A DNA stretch of 64,000 nt, taken from positions 372,001 to 436,000 of the forward strand of contig JAJQZP010000253.1 in NCBI GenBank assembly GCA_025403435.1, read 5' to 3'. Origin of the DNA: Artocarpus heterophyllus (lineage: Eukaryota > Streptophyta > Magnoliopsida > Rosales > Moraceae). The notes below the pieces were generated by a model. It was given only the letters and a program-made list of their open reading frames with translations. It was not told the DNA's origin and made no database searches. The position numbers were made by a program, and so were the translations under genes. Shown piece after piece: positions 23,651-34,392 of this stretch (the stretch's first letter is position 1; every line of letters starts with the position of its first letter).

Positions 23651-24316
23651 CCTAATAATCTTACCAGCGTGTTGAACTATAAAAAAACTAAAACATCTTA
23701 CAAATATAAAAAATAAACATCATTATAATAATTACTATGTAATTTTGTTGGTAAAATGTAAAAATCAATATAACATGCTATTTTTCTGACTAATGTTATT
23801 TATACTATTTATTTATTAGGGGTAGACAAACAATTAACGTAGTAAGTATACTATTAGCTTAAAATATTTTAAAAACTTATATTTATTTCGTTAAATTTAG
23901 AAATGCTCTTTACTATAGATTGCTGTTTTCATGTAGCAAATAACGTTTTTATTAGGTAAATAATTTTATCTTCTCCTGATTAATAAAAGAAAAAAATTCA
24001 TGCACTTTAAACTTATTATCAATTACATGTTGCACCCTAAATTATAAATAAATAAGCTATTTATTATTTAGTATTTACTTCAAATATTTTAAATCTTGTT
24101 ATTTATTTTTTGAGAAAATTACATGTTATGTCACATTTTTAAAAAATTTTATTTATACCATAATTAAAATATTTATGACACATTACCACTCACATTTTTA
24201 AGTCGTGCCATACTTTAACACGTGTCACATTTATAAAATGTAAGTTTTAAAAGATAACATTTATAAAAATTTCTCCTATCTTTTCTAAGTTTCAAAATTC
24301 ATCTTGTCCATAATAG

Positions 24317-24830
24317 ATTAGGTGATATATCTTTTTTTTTTTTTACTAATACTAATGTGTTTTACTATTTTTTCCTCTATTTGATCTATACCATTTCTTC
24401 TAGCTAAAAAAGCCAAAATACCTTTAGATAACACACATTCGTCTAATCCTAACCTGAATTTTTTACGAACAATAACTTCTTTATATTAAAAAAAAAATGG
24501 TATGTTATAAACTTTCTTGTAGAAGTGGTAAAATTTAAACAATACCATAAAGTGATCTTCCTCAAATTGACCCTCTTTTCTTGGGTATTTTTGAGAAATA
24601 CCGATTATGTGGCATTGTTTTTCAAATTTACCACTTTCAGGAGAAAGTTTAAAACATACCACGTCTAAATAGTATAAACACATAGTAGATCACAAGTAGT
24701 ATAGGTTTGGATTAGAAAAATAAGTATTATCTAAAGATATTTTAGTCTTTTTGACTACTAGAAGAGAGTATGAATTAATAAAAGAAAAGATAAGGGGCAA
24801 AACATAATAATGAAGTGCATACCACCTAAT
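24317..24830. mobile_element. Fold-back MITE-like element, 514 bp
   Basis: The two halves pair over most of their length. ATTAGGTG at 24317 pairs with CACCTAAT at 24823-24830. The block CCTTTAGATAA near 24421 pairs with the reverse complement near 24731-24741. An inner pair of about 50 bases starts TGGTATGTT at 24498 and ends AACATACCA at 24661. The whole can fold into one long hairpin. There is no coding sequence. It lies 300 bp upstream of the SBP1-like gene. Confidence 0.72.
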
Positions 24831-25129
24831 TTGACCTTTTTTTCCATGAGTCCAAGTCCAACCAAAAAAGGTAAAAAGGCCCGATTACTCTCAGTAAGCC
24901 CGGTACTTTGGTTAATGGGCCAAGCCGAGAGCCCTTATATCTCAAACCAAAGCCCATCCATCTAAGAAATTGCAAAAGTACGCCAAAAACTTACTCGTAA
25001 TAAAGGGCCGGGCTGGAAATGGGAGGAATCTTGTCCATCAGCCACCTCGCCCCCATTCTTGCTTGTGCGGTAAAGACAGGAGGAAGTTAGGGCTCTGGAG
25101 CTTTTCGGTGCTCATCGTCTCTCTCTGCC

Positions 25130-26802
25130 ATGGCGTTTCCTCAACACCATTTCCAGCAACACTACCAACCTGAGCAACAGCAACAACCCAAATCTTTCAG
25201 GTAATGTACTAATTTCACCAGAAAAAAAGAACAAAAAGTAACTAGAAAGGAAACATTTTTCTTCTCTGCCCTAAATCGGGTTTTTTTTGTTTTTCATTTT
25301 TCTGCAGAAATTTATACACTATCGACGGTCAGATTTCGCCGCCGGTGACTTATTACGATCCGACCAATGTGCAAGATCAGTCCCAGCATCCTCCGTACAT
25401 TCCGCCATGTAATTTCTCTTTCCTTCTAATTTTCTCTCATTTTGGGGTTTCTCTTTTTTATTTCCAAGAAACTATAGCAACGCGCAAGAAAGAGTGTATA
25501 TTTAATGTTTCTGTTACTTTCCCTTGGGAAAAATAGAAAAACAAAGTTACCTAGGGTTTGCCATTTGATTTGGGGCTAAATTGAGCTGAATTATAGGGTT
25601 CAACTTCTGCTAATCCAACCTTTAGCCAATCGTCTAATTTCTTGATGCGGTTGTTGTTCTAGTTCATGTAGTTGGATTCGCACCTGGTCCGGTCGCTGCC
25701 GCAGATTTCAGCGACGGCGGAGTTGATTTGCAGTGGAATTATGGCTTAGAGCCTAAAAGGAAAAGGCTGAAGGAACAAGATTTCTTGGACAACAACTCGC
25801 AGATATCATCCATTGATTTCTTGCAGCCACGATCGGTGTCCACAGGATTGGGATTGTCACTAGACAATACCCGCCTCGCTTCCACTGGAGACTCGGCATT
25901 GTTGTCGCTCATTGGCGATGATATTGATCGTGAGTTGCAGCAACAGGATACTGAGATTGATCGGTTCCTCAAACTTCAGGTCTGTTTATTTGGAAACACT
26001 TTGATTCTTTGATCATGTGTGTATAGAATTAGACTGTATTTTCAGCACGTTCATGCGGGTTTCAATTTTTACTTGAACTGGCTAGGATTTGTTTGCGTTA
26101 ACAGAACATGGATTAATTTTTTGCTAAAACGCCTGTGTATATTTGGTTCTTTTGTGGTTATGCCAACTGCTATATTCACAGTCCAGGTTGATTTCAATTG
26201 CCTGCTCTTTATCTTTTAAGCACTGTTTTTAGTTTGTATCTTTTACCTGCTTTGATTCTCCTTCTTGTTTCCAGGGTGATAGATTGAGACAAACTATTCT
26301 AGATAAGGTTCAGGCAACCCAACTTCAGACACTCTCAATTGTGGAAGACAAAGTGCTTGAGAAACTTCGTGAGAAACAAGTGGAGGTGGAGAGCATTAAC
26401 AAGAAGAATATGGAGCTTGAAGAACGAATGGAACAGTTGACTGTTGAGGCTGGAGCTTGGCAACAGAGAGCCAGATTCAACGAGAACATGATCACAGCCC
26501 TCAAGTTCAATCTTCAGCAAGTATATGCGCAGAGTAAAGATAGCAAGGAAGGATGTGGTGACAGTGAGGTAGATGATACAGCTTCTTGCTGCAATGGCCG
26601 TACCCTCGACTTCCACTTTCTATGCAAGGAGAACAACAACGTGAAGGAGATGATGACTTGTAAAGCATGCCGAGTGAACGAAGTTTGCATGCTTCTGCTG
26701 CCTTGCAAGCATCTCTGTTTGTGTAAAGACTGTGAAAGTAAGCTTAGCTTTTGCCCCCTGTGTCAATCCTCCAAGTTCATTGGGATGGAGGTGTATATGT
26801 AA
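25130..26802 (+). CDS. SBP1: SBP1-like RING E3 ubiquitin ligase (S-ribonuclease binding protein 1 / BOI-related)
   Basis: Four exons (25130-25200, 25308-25408, 25663-25979, 26275-26802) with GT-AG introns join in frame to 338 residues. The N terminus is Gln/His-rich (MAFPQHHFQQHYQ). A basic PKRKR motif in exon 3 may be a nuclear signal. A coiled coil with the EERMEQL/AWQQRA segment fills the middle. The C terminus is a C3HC4-type RING with metal ligands C292, C295, C307, H309, C313, C316, C323 and C326, ending FIGMEVYM. This matches the SBP1 proteins first found as S-RNase partners in Petunia and the wider BOI/BRG family. The expected activity is E2-dependent ubiquitin transfer. All RING ligands are present, so it should be active. 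Its substrates cannot be read from sequence. Each exon junction was chosen from consensus sites that keep the family sequence continuous. Confidence 0.93.
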
Positions 26803-29800
26803 TGTTATACATGTGAAAGTTCTTATGTTAAAAAGTTATATCCGTTATGCTTATCACTTATGATTCCTGCGTTAATGGTTACTTGTTTTCTTCTTTAGCA
26901 CGTCCTATTTTCAATATGTTATCTACTATCTTGCATGCCAAAGCTTATGTACCTGATTTTTTTTAAAAAAGATTTGAACTCTACGCCTTATGACGGAGTC
27001 GTGTAGAATTACCATGTTATGCTTGCAATCGCCCAAAAAAACATTTTCATGTTGTTGGAGAATGATTTATTTACAGGCTCATTAGCTTGAAACCTTAAGG
27101 CATGACATGCGAGCAAGTTTTTTTTTTAATTATTTTTTTTTAGGGGGAGATGTAATTTGCAACAAGTTTTGAAGACACAACTTGGTGGTGATAAAAAATG
27201 TTTCTGATCTGGTTTACGCCTCTCGATTGCTCGAAAATAGTTAGTTGTTGCGCGAGAAGTGACGGTCTACGATTAGTATCTAAAAATTGTTTGTTTGTGT
27301 GGGGTATCTCACAGAACAATGAAATCAATGAAAGAACAACTTGGCGGCTGCTTTAGGGAAGATCAAGCTGGAAAAACAATCCTCGGTAATGGAAATATAT
27401 AGATTTCTATCTTGATCGGACTAGAGTATTCTTTTAATTTTTAGACTCGTTCAGAGTGCAAATTGGGTTTTAAGAATGGTGTTCGTTCCTTTCCCCACAA
27501 GATTTCAATTTTCAAAGGACGGCTTTTCCATGGTGGCAGCAGATTTTCCCACGACACCCCATGAAATAGACAGGAAAAGGGCCCAAAGAAACAGAATGTG
27601 TTGTTGGATTGGCCCGTATTGTCTCCAAATGTTCGGAGTGAAATTAGGGTCTGCATGACACTACTGATTGGGCTCACTTATTAGCTCTTTTTGTTTTACC
27701 TCTTGGTGGCCCGATTATATGGTGTGTTGGATCGCGCCATTGAGAAGTGAACTTCTTGTAATGTGCCAATCTCCTTTTTTCTCTGGAGAAAAGGAAAATC
27801 ACATTTTTTGAATCTTTTTCAAAAAATCAATAGAATGTTCTAAAATATTTGAGGTAAAGAGCATATTGACACTGTAAATGTATAGGTAAATATGCTATTC
27901 ACTTCTCTAAGTTAAAAAAAATTATATTTACTGTGATTTCTTTTTACTGTTTTGGGCAGGTTCTAGGAAGGCTCTCTTCTATTATTTTTTAATTTATGTA
28001 TATTTTTAAAAAATACTTTTTGAAATAGCAAAAATACGTAGTAATTATTATAACGATGTTTACGTTTTATGCTACAAAATTACTTAGGAATTACTATACT
28101 ACTACAATCTTTTTAAATTTTGTTATTTGTAAAATATTGTATTTTTCTTATTCCTACAATAATAAAATTATGCTATATGTTTAATTCACCCAACTGAAAA
28201 GGGACAATTTGATCAGACCCTCAACTTCACAGTGGTCACAGATGGTACATTCACAAAGGTATATTCCTATGCCCCATGGCTTCCTACTCTCTAAACATGA
28301 TTACCACCTAATGCTAAAAGCAAGAACCATTTTCCTTTTATCCTTGTTTCCTTTCTTAAACAACCTTTATAGAGAAACGAAAAGAAAAGAAATCTATCTG
28401 CTAGTAGTTAAGACATTCATTCTTTGTCTCCACCGAGTATTTTGTGTGTGTGCATATATACTTACACCTTTGGCCATCTCAAAGTTCAATAAAGCTCGAC
28501 TACCAAGCCAAGAAAACAAAGCATAGACCGAGTAATAATGTATAATAATAGTATTCTGACTTGAGAAACTTTTTCCCTTCTCTAGTTTATCTTAACACAT
28601 TATAAGTTCTGCAAACTAGAAGTCTTGGGAAGCAAGTTTTAGTTGGCCGTGTTGTTGTGTGTTGGACACAAAAGTAGAGGGAGAGAGAATAGGGGGGAAG
28701 AGAATGTTTTTTTATTTGAGGCCCAAGGGAGGGAGAAGATTGATGATCTTTTTTCTAATCATGCCTTAGAAAGTGATGACAAAGAGGAAAGTGAATATGC
28801 TTACTCCATGATTGTAGAACTATATATCTATCCTTAAGTTGTTGTTGTTGTTATTATTATTATTATTTCCACCTCCACTTCCACCACCGCAAATCCCAGC
28901 CGGACTATACGTCCTGTCATACTCATGCTCCTTCGCCTTTTTTCGTTCTTTCTTTCTTTCTCTTTTCTTTCCCAAAAGGAATCCTCTCTCTCTCTAACCT
29001 GATGATAATTATTATTTTTGTGTTTTAATTATAATCTCATATGGAATCATCAATGCAAGGGACTGAAAGAGTGAAGCTTTACTTCAGTTCAATCATCCAA
29101 CCCTCCTCCTTATTCCCCATAAAAGCTGTATTTCTACTTTCTTTTTCCTTTTTTCTATAGTGGGGTCCACATCCCAGCCCTTCCATGGCCTCCTTCCACT
29201 TTGTATCTCTTTGCACTTTGCTTTGCTCTTTTTTTTTTTCACCAGACTTTTTACAGTCGTAGTGAAAGTAATTCTGGGACTTCAACTGCATTTTTTTTTT
29301 AAATTTATTTTATGAGTCTCCAACTAAAGGTTTTCACACGCGAGTCAAAGTTCTTCCCATTTTCTAACTGACTACAATATGGCGTACATGCTAATCAAAA
29401 TTATTTAAAGCTTGGATTTCCTTTAATTTGGTTTTCATGCGCTGTTTTATGGCATTTCCAGTGAACCAATTGATCATAAGTTCTGTTGAAATTGTTGTTA
29501 ATTAAATGTTTAATACATCTAGTAATATTATGTATGCAAGCTTCCAATAAGTTATATTACACCAGAAAGAAAGAAAGAAAAAAGTGTGTATATAATATGG
29601 GGACTTGTACTTTCTCCATCATAAAACGAAGATAAGGACAATATTTCACACTTCTATGAGTGTAATTAGCTGGTAAAAAGTCCAAATTATATCTAGTCAT
29701 ATTCTTTGATAGTAACTTTGAAGCATTTACTCGTTAGGCTTCGTGGCTTCTATAAATGCTTAATTTAATTACTTCTAATAAAAAAATGATTAATCGACTC

Positions 29801-31465
29801 ATGACGCAAATTGCAGACTCAATTTCACCCTTTATTTCTCCAAACTGTCAATTATTTTATTTTATTTTATTTTTGGTATTTTGCTAGAAACCTAGAAATT
29901 TTCAAATCAACCCAAAATCTTAATTCAACTTTTTACAATCGTACTACACATGACAAACCATACACTGGTGGACAGTTGTCTCATATATATGTTTTGTACG
30001 TATAAATGGTCCTTGGAAGGACGTGAGAAGCAGTGGCTTCTTGTTAAATAAAAAGCCAAAAACCAATGAGCGTCCTATAAGCTGTTGGTTCCACTTTTAG
30101 CAACAATAGTGTTGTGGTCCTTACTAGCAGCAGCAAAAACATACCCATGTTTATATATTATCTTCACGTCCTTGTCCACGTAGTCTCCAGATCTTTCCTG
30201 GAAGTTCTAGTTGCCCATTATGTTACATATCTTTGTCCTCAAAGGCAACAAATGTCTTTCCCCTTTACTAGCAATTAATGCCCTTGATTCTCTCAAATTT
30301 AGCATCTATTAATATATAATGGAAACATAAGCTTAATTTCGTTTTCTAGGTAAATCAAATAAGTCATCTATATTTATGCATGTATATATCCATGCAAAGT
30401 CTTCCACTATCTGCATTGTTTTTTAAAATGGAAAAATTAATTTAACTGCATATATAATAATAAATGAAGTAAAGGATTAACATTTTCTTATAATATTAAT
30501 AATAAAAATATTTTATAAATAACACTGATTTTGATTATTTTTTTATTATCACTCTCAAGTAAGTAATTATTTTAGTAATTACCTAAAGTATTTATTTATA
30601 CATTATCATCATTGTTGAAGCAGTGACACAAAAAAATCAAAACAATATTATTTTTGAAATACTTTTAAGTGTTTGAGAGAAGAGTTAGACTTGAGAGTCT
30701 GAACTCCCAGTAGCGTGCTTTTACTTTACGTTATAGTATACAAGAGTTTTATGCTATTTACAGTTGAAACTATCTTCTTTACAAGCAAGCACATTTTTTT
30801 AATAGTGTTATAAAGAAATACATTTATACTTCAAAAAAACAAAATTTAAAATAGAAGGAACCCTAAAAAGAGAGCGAGAAAGAGGAGAAGAAATTATTAC
30901 CTTCTTTTCTTCCAAGGGTCGGACTTGAATGCACGTTTAATTCCTATTAAGGTGCGCGTGAAAATCAAAGAGTGCACAAATTGGGGAAGAATAATATTCA
31001 AAGTCAGTTGGTGGACCGTGATGATCAGTAGTTTTATGCGCTAGTTGAATGATCAGCATCAGATCGATCAATCGATCACTTGCAAAAACTTTATGCTTGA
31101 CATGATTGAGGAGCCAAAAAGGCTTTTTTTTTTTTCTTGTAGTGGATAATTAGGTGGCAATAATATTTCTATGATTATTATGGAAATTTAGAAAATATCT
31201 ACAATTTTCATTTTACTATATATATGTGTGGGGGATAAAAACTGTGTAGTCCGGATCAACCCAACACGGCAAATGATTTTCTGATAACCACATAATAATG
31301 AAGAGAGCGCGCACTATCTCCCGGATATGGAGCAAAGTAATGACTAATGATTTTATTTTTCACCGACTATCGATGAGGGGGAATGTGGATGGAGGGCAGA
31401 GATTGCATGCCATTTTTGTAGGCATATATATGCAAATGTGAATTATTGGCTGTCATCAGAACACC

Positions 31466-31500
<35 letters not shown>

Positions 31501-32776
31501 TGCCACTTTTAAGCACTTTGCTTTGGTAAGTAATGGACGTGAGAGGTGGGTCTTGGTTATATATGCATGAAATGATGGTGAGGATAAGAGTGAGGGACCC
31601 ATTAGAAATTCATCATCACACGGAATCCCTTGGATTGAGGAAGTAAATAGCAACTAGCTAGTAGCAGCAGCAGCAGCAGCCTTGAAATATAGGGCCCTTT
31701 GAAGGATTTTCCTTTTTTTATTTATTTTTTTTTCTTTTAAATTTTTCTTATTTCTTTCTCATTAATTCCCCCAAACGCCTTTTCTTTAACGTTCATCAGC
31801 CACAGTATAAAAAGAAGAGAAGAGAAGGAGAAAAAGAATGTGATATGCATGTGATCCAACAGCCTTTATGTTCCCTCCTTCCTCTTAATCTAACCAAATA
31901 TACCGAACTACCATTCCTTCTTCTGTGTCTTCTTTTGACATTCGGTGACTAAGTGCTTTTTTGGTTAATCATGTTTAGGTCATACATGGTTGTTCATGTT
32001 TTGTACTAAAAACTTAATTTTGGGGCCCATTTTTTAAGACATGCAAGGGTCGGACATGGACTGATCATTGCACCGATCAAAAGTATGTTATTAGTGGAAT
32101 TGTTAGGCCCAGTATCACATCAAACTAAATCATATCTCAACATCTTTTTTTTTTTGTTTTTTGTTTTTTGTATATCTAAATATATAAATAATAATTTAGG
32201 GAGATCAAAGAAGTAAATATATAGTACACGTTGTTGAATATACTAATAATTCTATTGTATTCTTTTGTGTATATTCGATAAAGTCTCAACCTTACGTGCT
32301 CATGGAAGCATCTTTATAACGTAGAAGTTGATTTGATGTCTTTAGCAAAGAAAGAAAGAAAGAAAGAAAAAGGGGAAGGGGGGGAAAAAGAGATAAAAGA
32401 AGGGAAAGGAAGAGAGAAAGACATAGTGGAGGGAAAGACATCTCTTGTTGTTCTCTCCTTTTAATGTAATTCTAAAGTGACCCAAAATTCACTTTTAATT
32501 TTGTTGATAAGAAACAACAGGCCATGCAAGTCTACACAATTTCTTTTTTAATAAGGAAAAGCTTTTTGGACCTTGGATTGGTGATAGATTATTCTTAGAG
32601 AGGTGCTTTTTAACGTCTTTTTTCACTGAAAATTCGACTTTTGCATGGACAACCAAATCCCCGTTTTCCTCACACATTTCCTTGATAGATTCCCTCATAT
32701 GTAATTAGTCATCGAAGAATATATTTTTCTTCGATATTTGGGCATGCCTTATTTTGATATTGACAACTATATGTTA
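26803..32776. other. AT-rich intergenic DNA, about 6 kb, no gene seen
   Basis: No domain-bearing frame was found on either strand. Features are simple: T-runs, a GA microsatellite (31469-31497), AGC triplets near 31663-31680 and AAAG runs near 32347-32369. A short reverse copy of the dispersed small repeat lies at about 30715-30785 (its complement contains AGCATAAAACTCTTGTATACT). A non-coding RNA gene cannot be excluded. Confidence 0.45.
31469..31497. repeat. (GA)n microsatellite
   Basis: An uninterrupted alternating AG run of about 29 bases. Confidence 0.9.
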
Positions 32777-32779
32777 TCA

Positions 32780-33125
32780 CACTACAACAATTATGTGATT
32801 TAGCGACTAAAATTTTAGGAACGACATTTTGTCGTCGCTAAATTTTTCTTCAGCGACTATATTGTCGTCGTTAAATCTGTGCAGAATACGATTTTGTAAT
32901 TGAGTAATAAAATTTTTAGAGATGATATTTGTCGTCGTTTATTATATTTAGCGACGACATAATCGTCGCTGAATATTTACAAAAATTTCGTCACTGAAAT
33001 TCTCAAACACGCGCCATAAATTCGCGGGCTTTGCATATTAAGCGACGATAAATGTCGTCGTTGAATTCTAATACGTTGTCGTTTTGGTATGTATATATTT
33101 AGAGACGACATATGTCGTCGCTAAA
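32780..33125 (+). mobile_element. CACTA-type transposon end with subterminal repeats (5' end; 3' end not found)
   Basis: The segment starts CACTACAACAATTATG, the typical terminus of CACTA (En/Spm) elements. It is followed by at least six direct and inverted copies of a motif around TTTAGCGACGAC or its complement GTCGTCGCTAAA (32800-33122). Such arrays are the transposase-binding subterminal repeats of this superfamily. The 3 bases before the end are TCA, but I found no matching TTGTAGTG-TCA end downstream. The element is therefore truncated or its right end has decayed. The right boundary given is the end of the repeat array only. Confidence 0.75.
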
Positions 33126-33230
33126 AGAGAATACTTATTCCCAAAACCCAGCTTTCCCCTCACCCGCTTCTCGATCCAGCCTCTTCATCTCGTCTGAAAG
33201 GAATCGATCGTCTGTCCCTTTTCAACGCTC

Positions 33231-33600
33231 TCTCAGACTCTCTCTCACTGAAATTTTTTTGAAACAACACTTTGCGACCCGTACGAGCCCCGCCGGAGCT
33301 AGACAGTGTCGTTGGCCGGATTGTTGCTGTTTTCCACGCCGGAGATTCGTTGTCGCCGCACCAGGTAAGGGTTTTTTTTTTGTTCAACTTTCCTACCTTG
33401 ATTTCATCTGAGATTTGTCTGTGTAGAGATTGTATCTCAGACTCTCTCTCTCTGAAATTTTTTTGAAACAACACTTTGCGACCCGTACGAGCCCTGCCGG
33501 AGCTAGACAGTGTCGTTGGCCAGATTGTTGCTGTTTTCCACGCCGGAGATTCGCTGTCGCCGCACCTGGTAAGGTTTTTTTTTTTTTTTTGTTATACTTT
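33231..33600 (+). repeat. Tandem duplication of an exon-like segment, 204-bp period
   Basis: Two copies start at 33231 and 33435. They share about 145 bases with only a few changes, from TCTCAGACTCTCTCTC to the same splice-donor-like GGTAAGG followed by a T-run. GC-rich blocks such as GACCCGTACGAGCCC and CACGCCGGAGATTCG stand out in AT-rich surroundings. The arrangement looks like a duplicated first exon with its donor site, lying inside or beside the CACTA element. Confidence 0.7.
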
Positions 33601-33862
33601 CCACACCTTATCTATTGGAGACCCGGTTCATATAAAATATGAGGTCTGTGAAGCTTTAAGCAAAGTACATGTTAAGTATACTATTGGAATTTTGGATCTT
33701 TATTTGTTTAGATGCAATATTTTCTTGTATTGACTTCAGTTGAACTTAAAAATGGGAGTAATATTGTTGCCATTGCTGAATATGTGCTTATGATCTTTCT
33801 GTGGGAGAGAGAGGAATTCAGATAATTGAATTCGTGCTACTCATCCTCCCTTTATGTTTCAG

Positions 33863-34392
33863 ACAAGTGATCTTTCTGTGGCCGTTTTGCCTGATGGGTC
33901 TGCTTTAGCTGTTAAGCGGGTTAATGCTTGTAAGCTTGGTGAGAAGCAGTTTAGGTCGGAGATGAACAGGTTGGGGCAGCTTAGGCATCCCAATTTGGTG
34001 CCTTTGTTGGGTTTCTGTGTTGTGGAAGAAGAGAAGCTTTTGGTTTATAAGCACATGTATAATGGGACGGTTTTGGGGATTTGGGTGAGTTTGGTTATGT
34101 TGCTCCAGAGTACTCGAGCACAATGGTGGCATCTCTTAAAGGAGATGTGTACGGTTTTGGGGTAGTGCTTCTGGAGTTGGTTACTGGGCAGAAGCCTTTA
34201 GAAGTCAACAATGCGGGAGAAGGGTTTAAGGGGAATTTAGTTGATTAGGTTAACCAATTATCAAGTGCCGGTAGAAGCGTGGATGCCATAGATAATGCTC
34301 TATCTGGGAAAGGTCATGACGAAGCTATATTGCATTTTATGAAGGTTGCTTACAGTTGTGTGGTTTCTAGGCCTTCCATGTATATTGCATAG
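33863..34392 (+). pseudogene. Receptor-like kinase gene fragment (BIR/At1g27190-like), broken
   Basis: Translation shows the N-lobe of a BIR-type LRR receptor kinase: LPDGSALAVKR, RSEMNRLGQLRHPNL and GFCVVEEEKLLVYKHM. After NGTV near 34070 the frame shifts by about 30 bases. It then resumes with the C-lobe ([31 protein letters not shown]). The catalytic loop and the start of the activation segment are deleted, so it cannot encode a full kinase fold. An in-frame TAG at 34246-34248 sits where the family normally has Trp, and a short gap precedes the PSMY motif. The leucine-rich repeats and membrane segment are absent. The sequence TTTCAG just before 33863 could act as a splice acceptor. Its position behind a CACTA end suggests capture by the transposon, which is inference. 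Confidence 0.85.
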
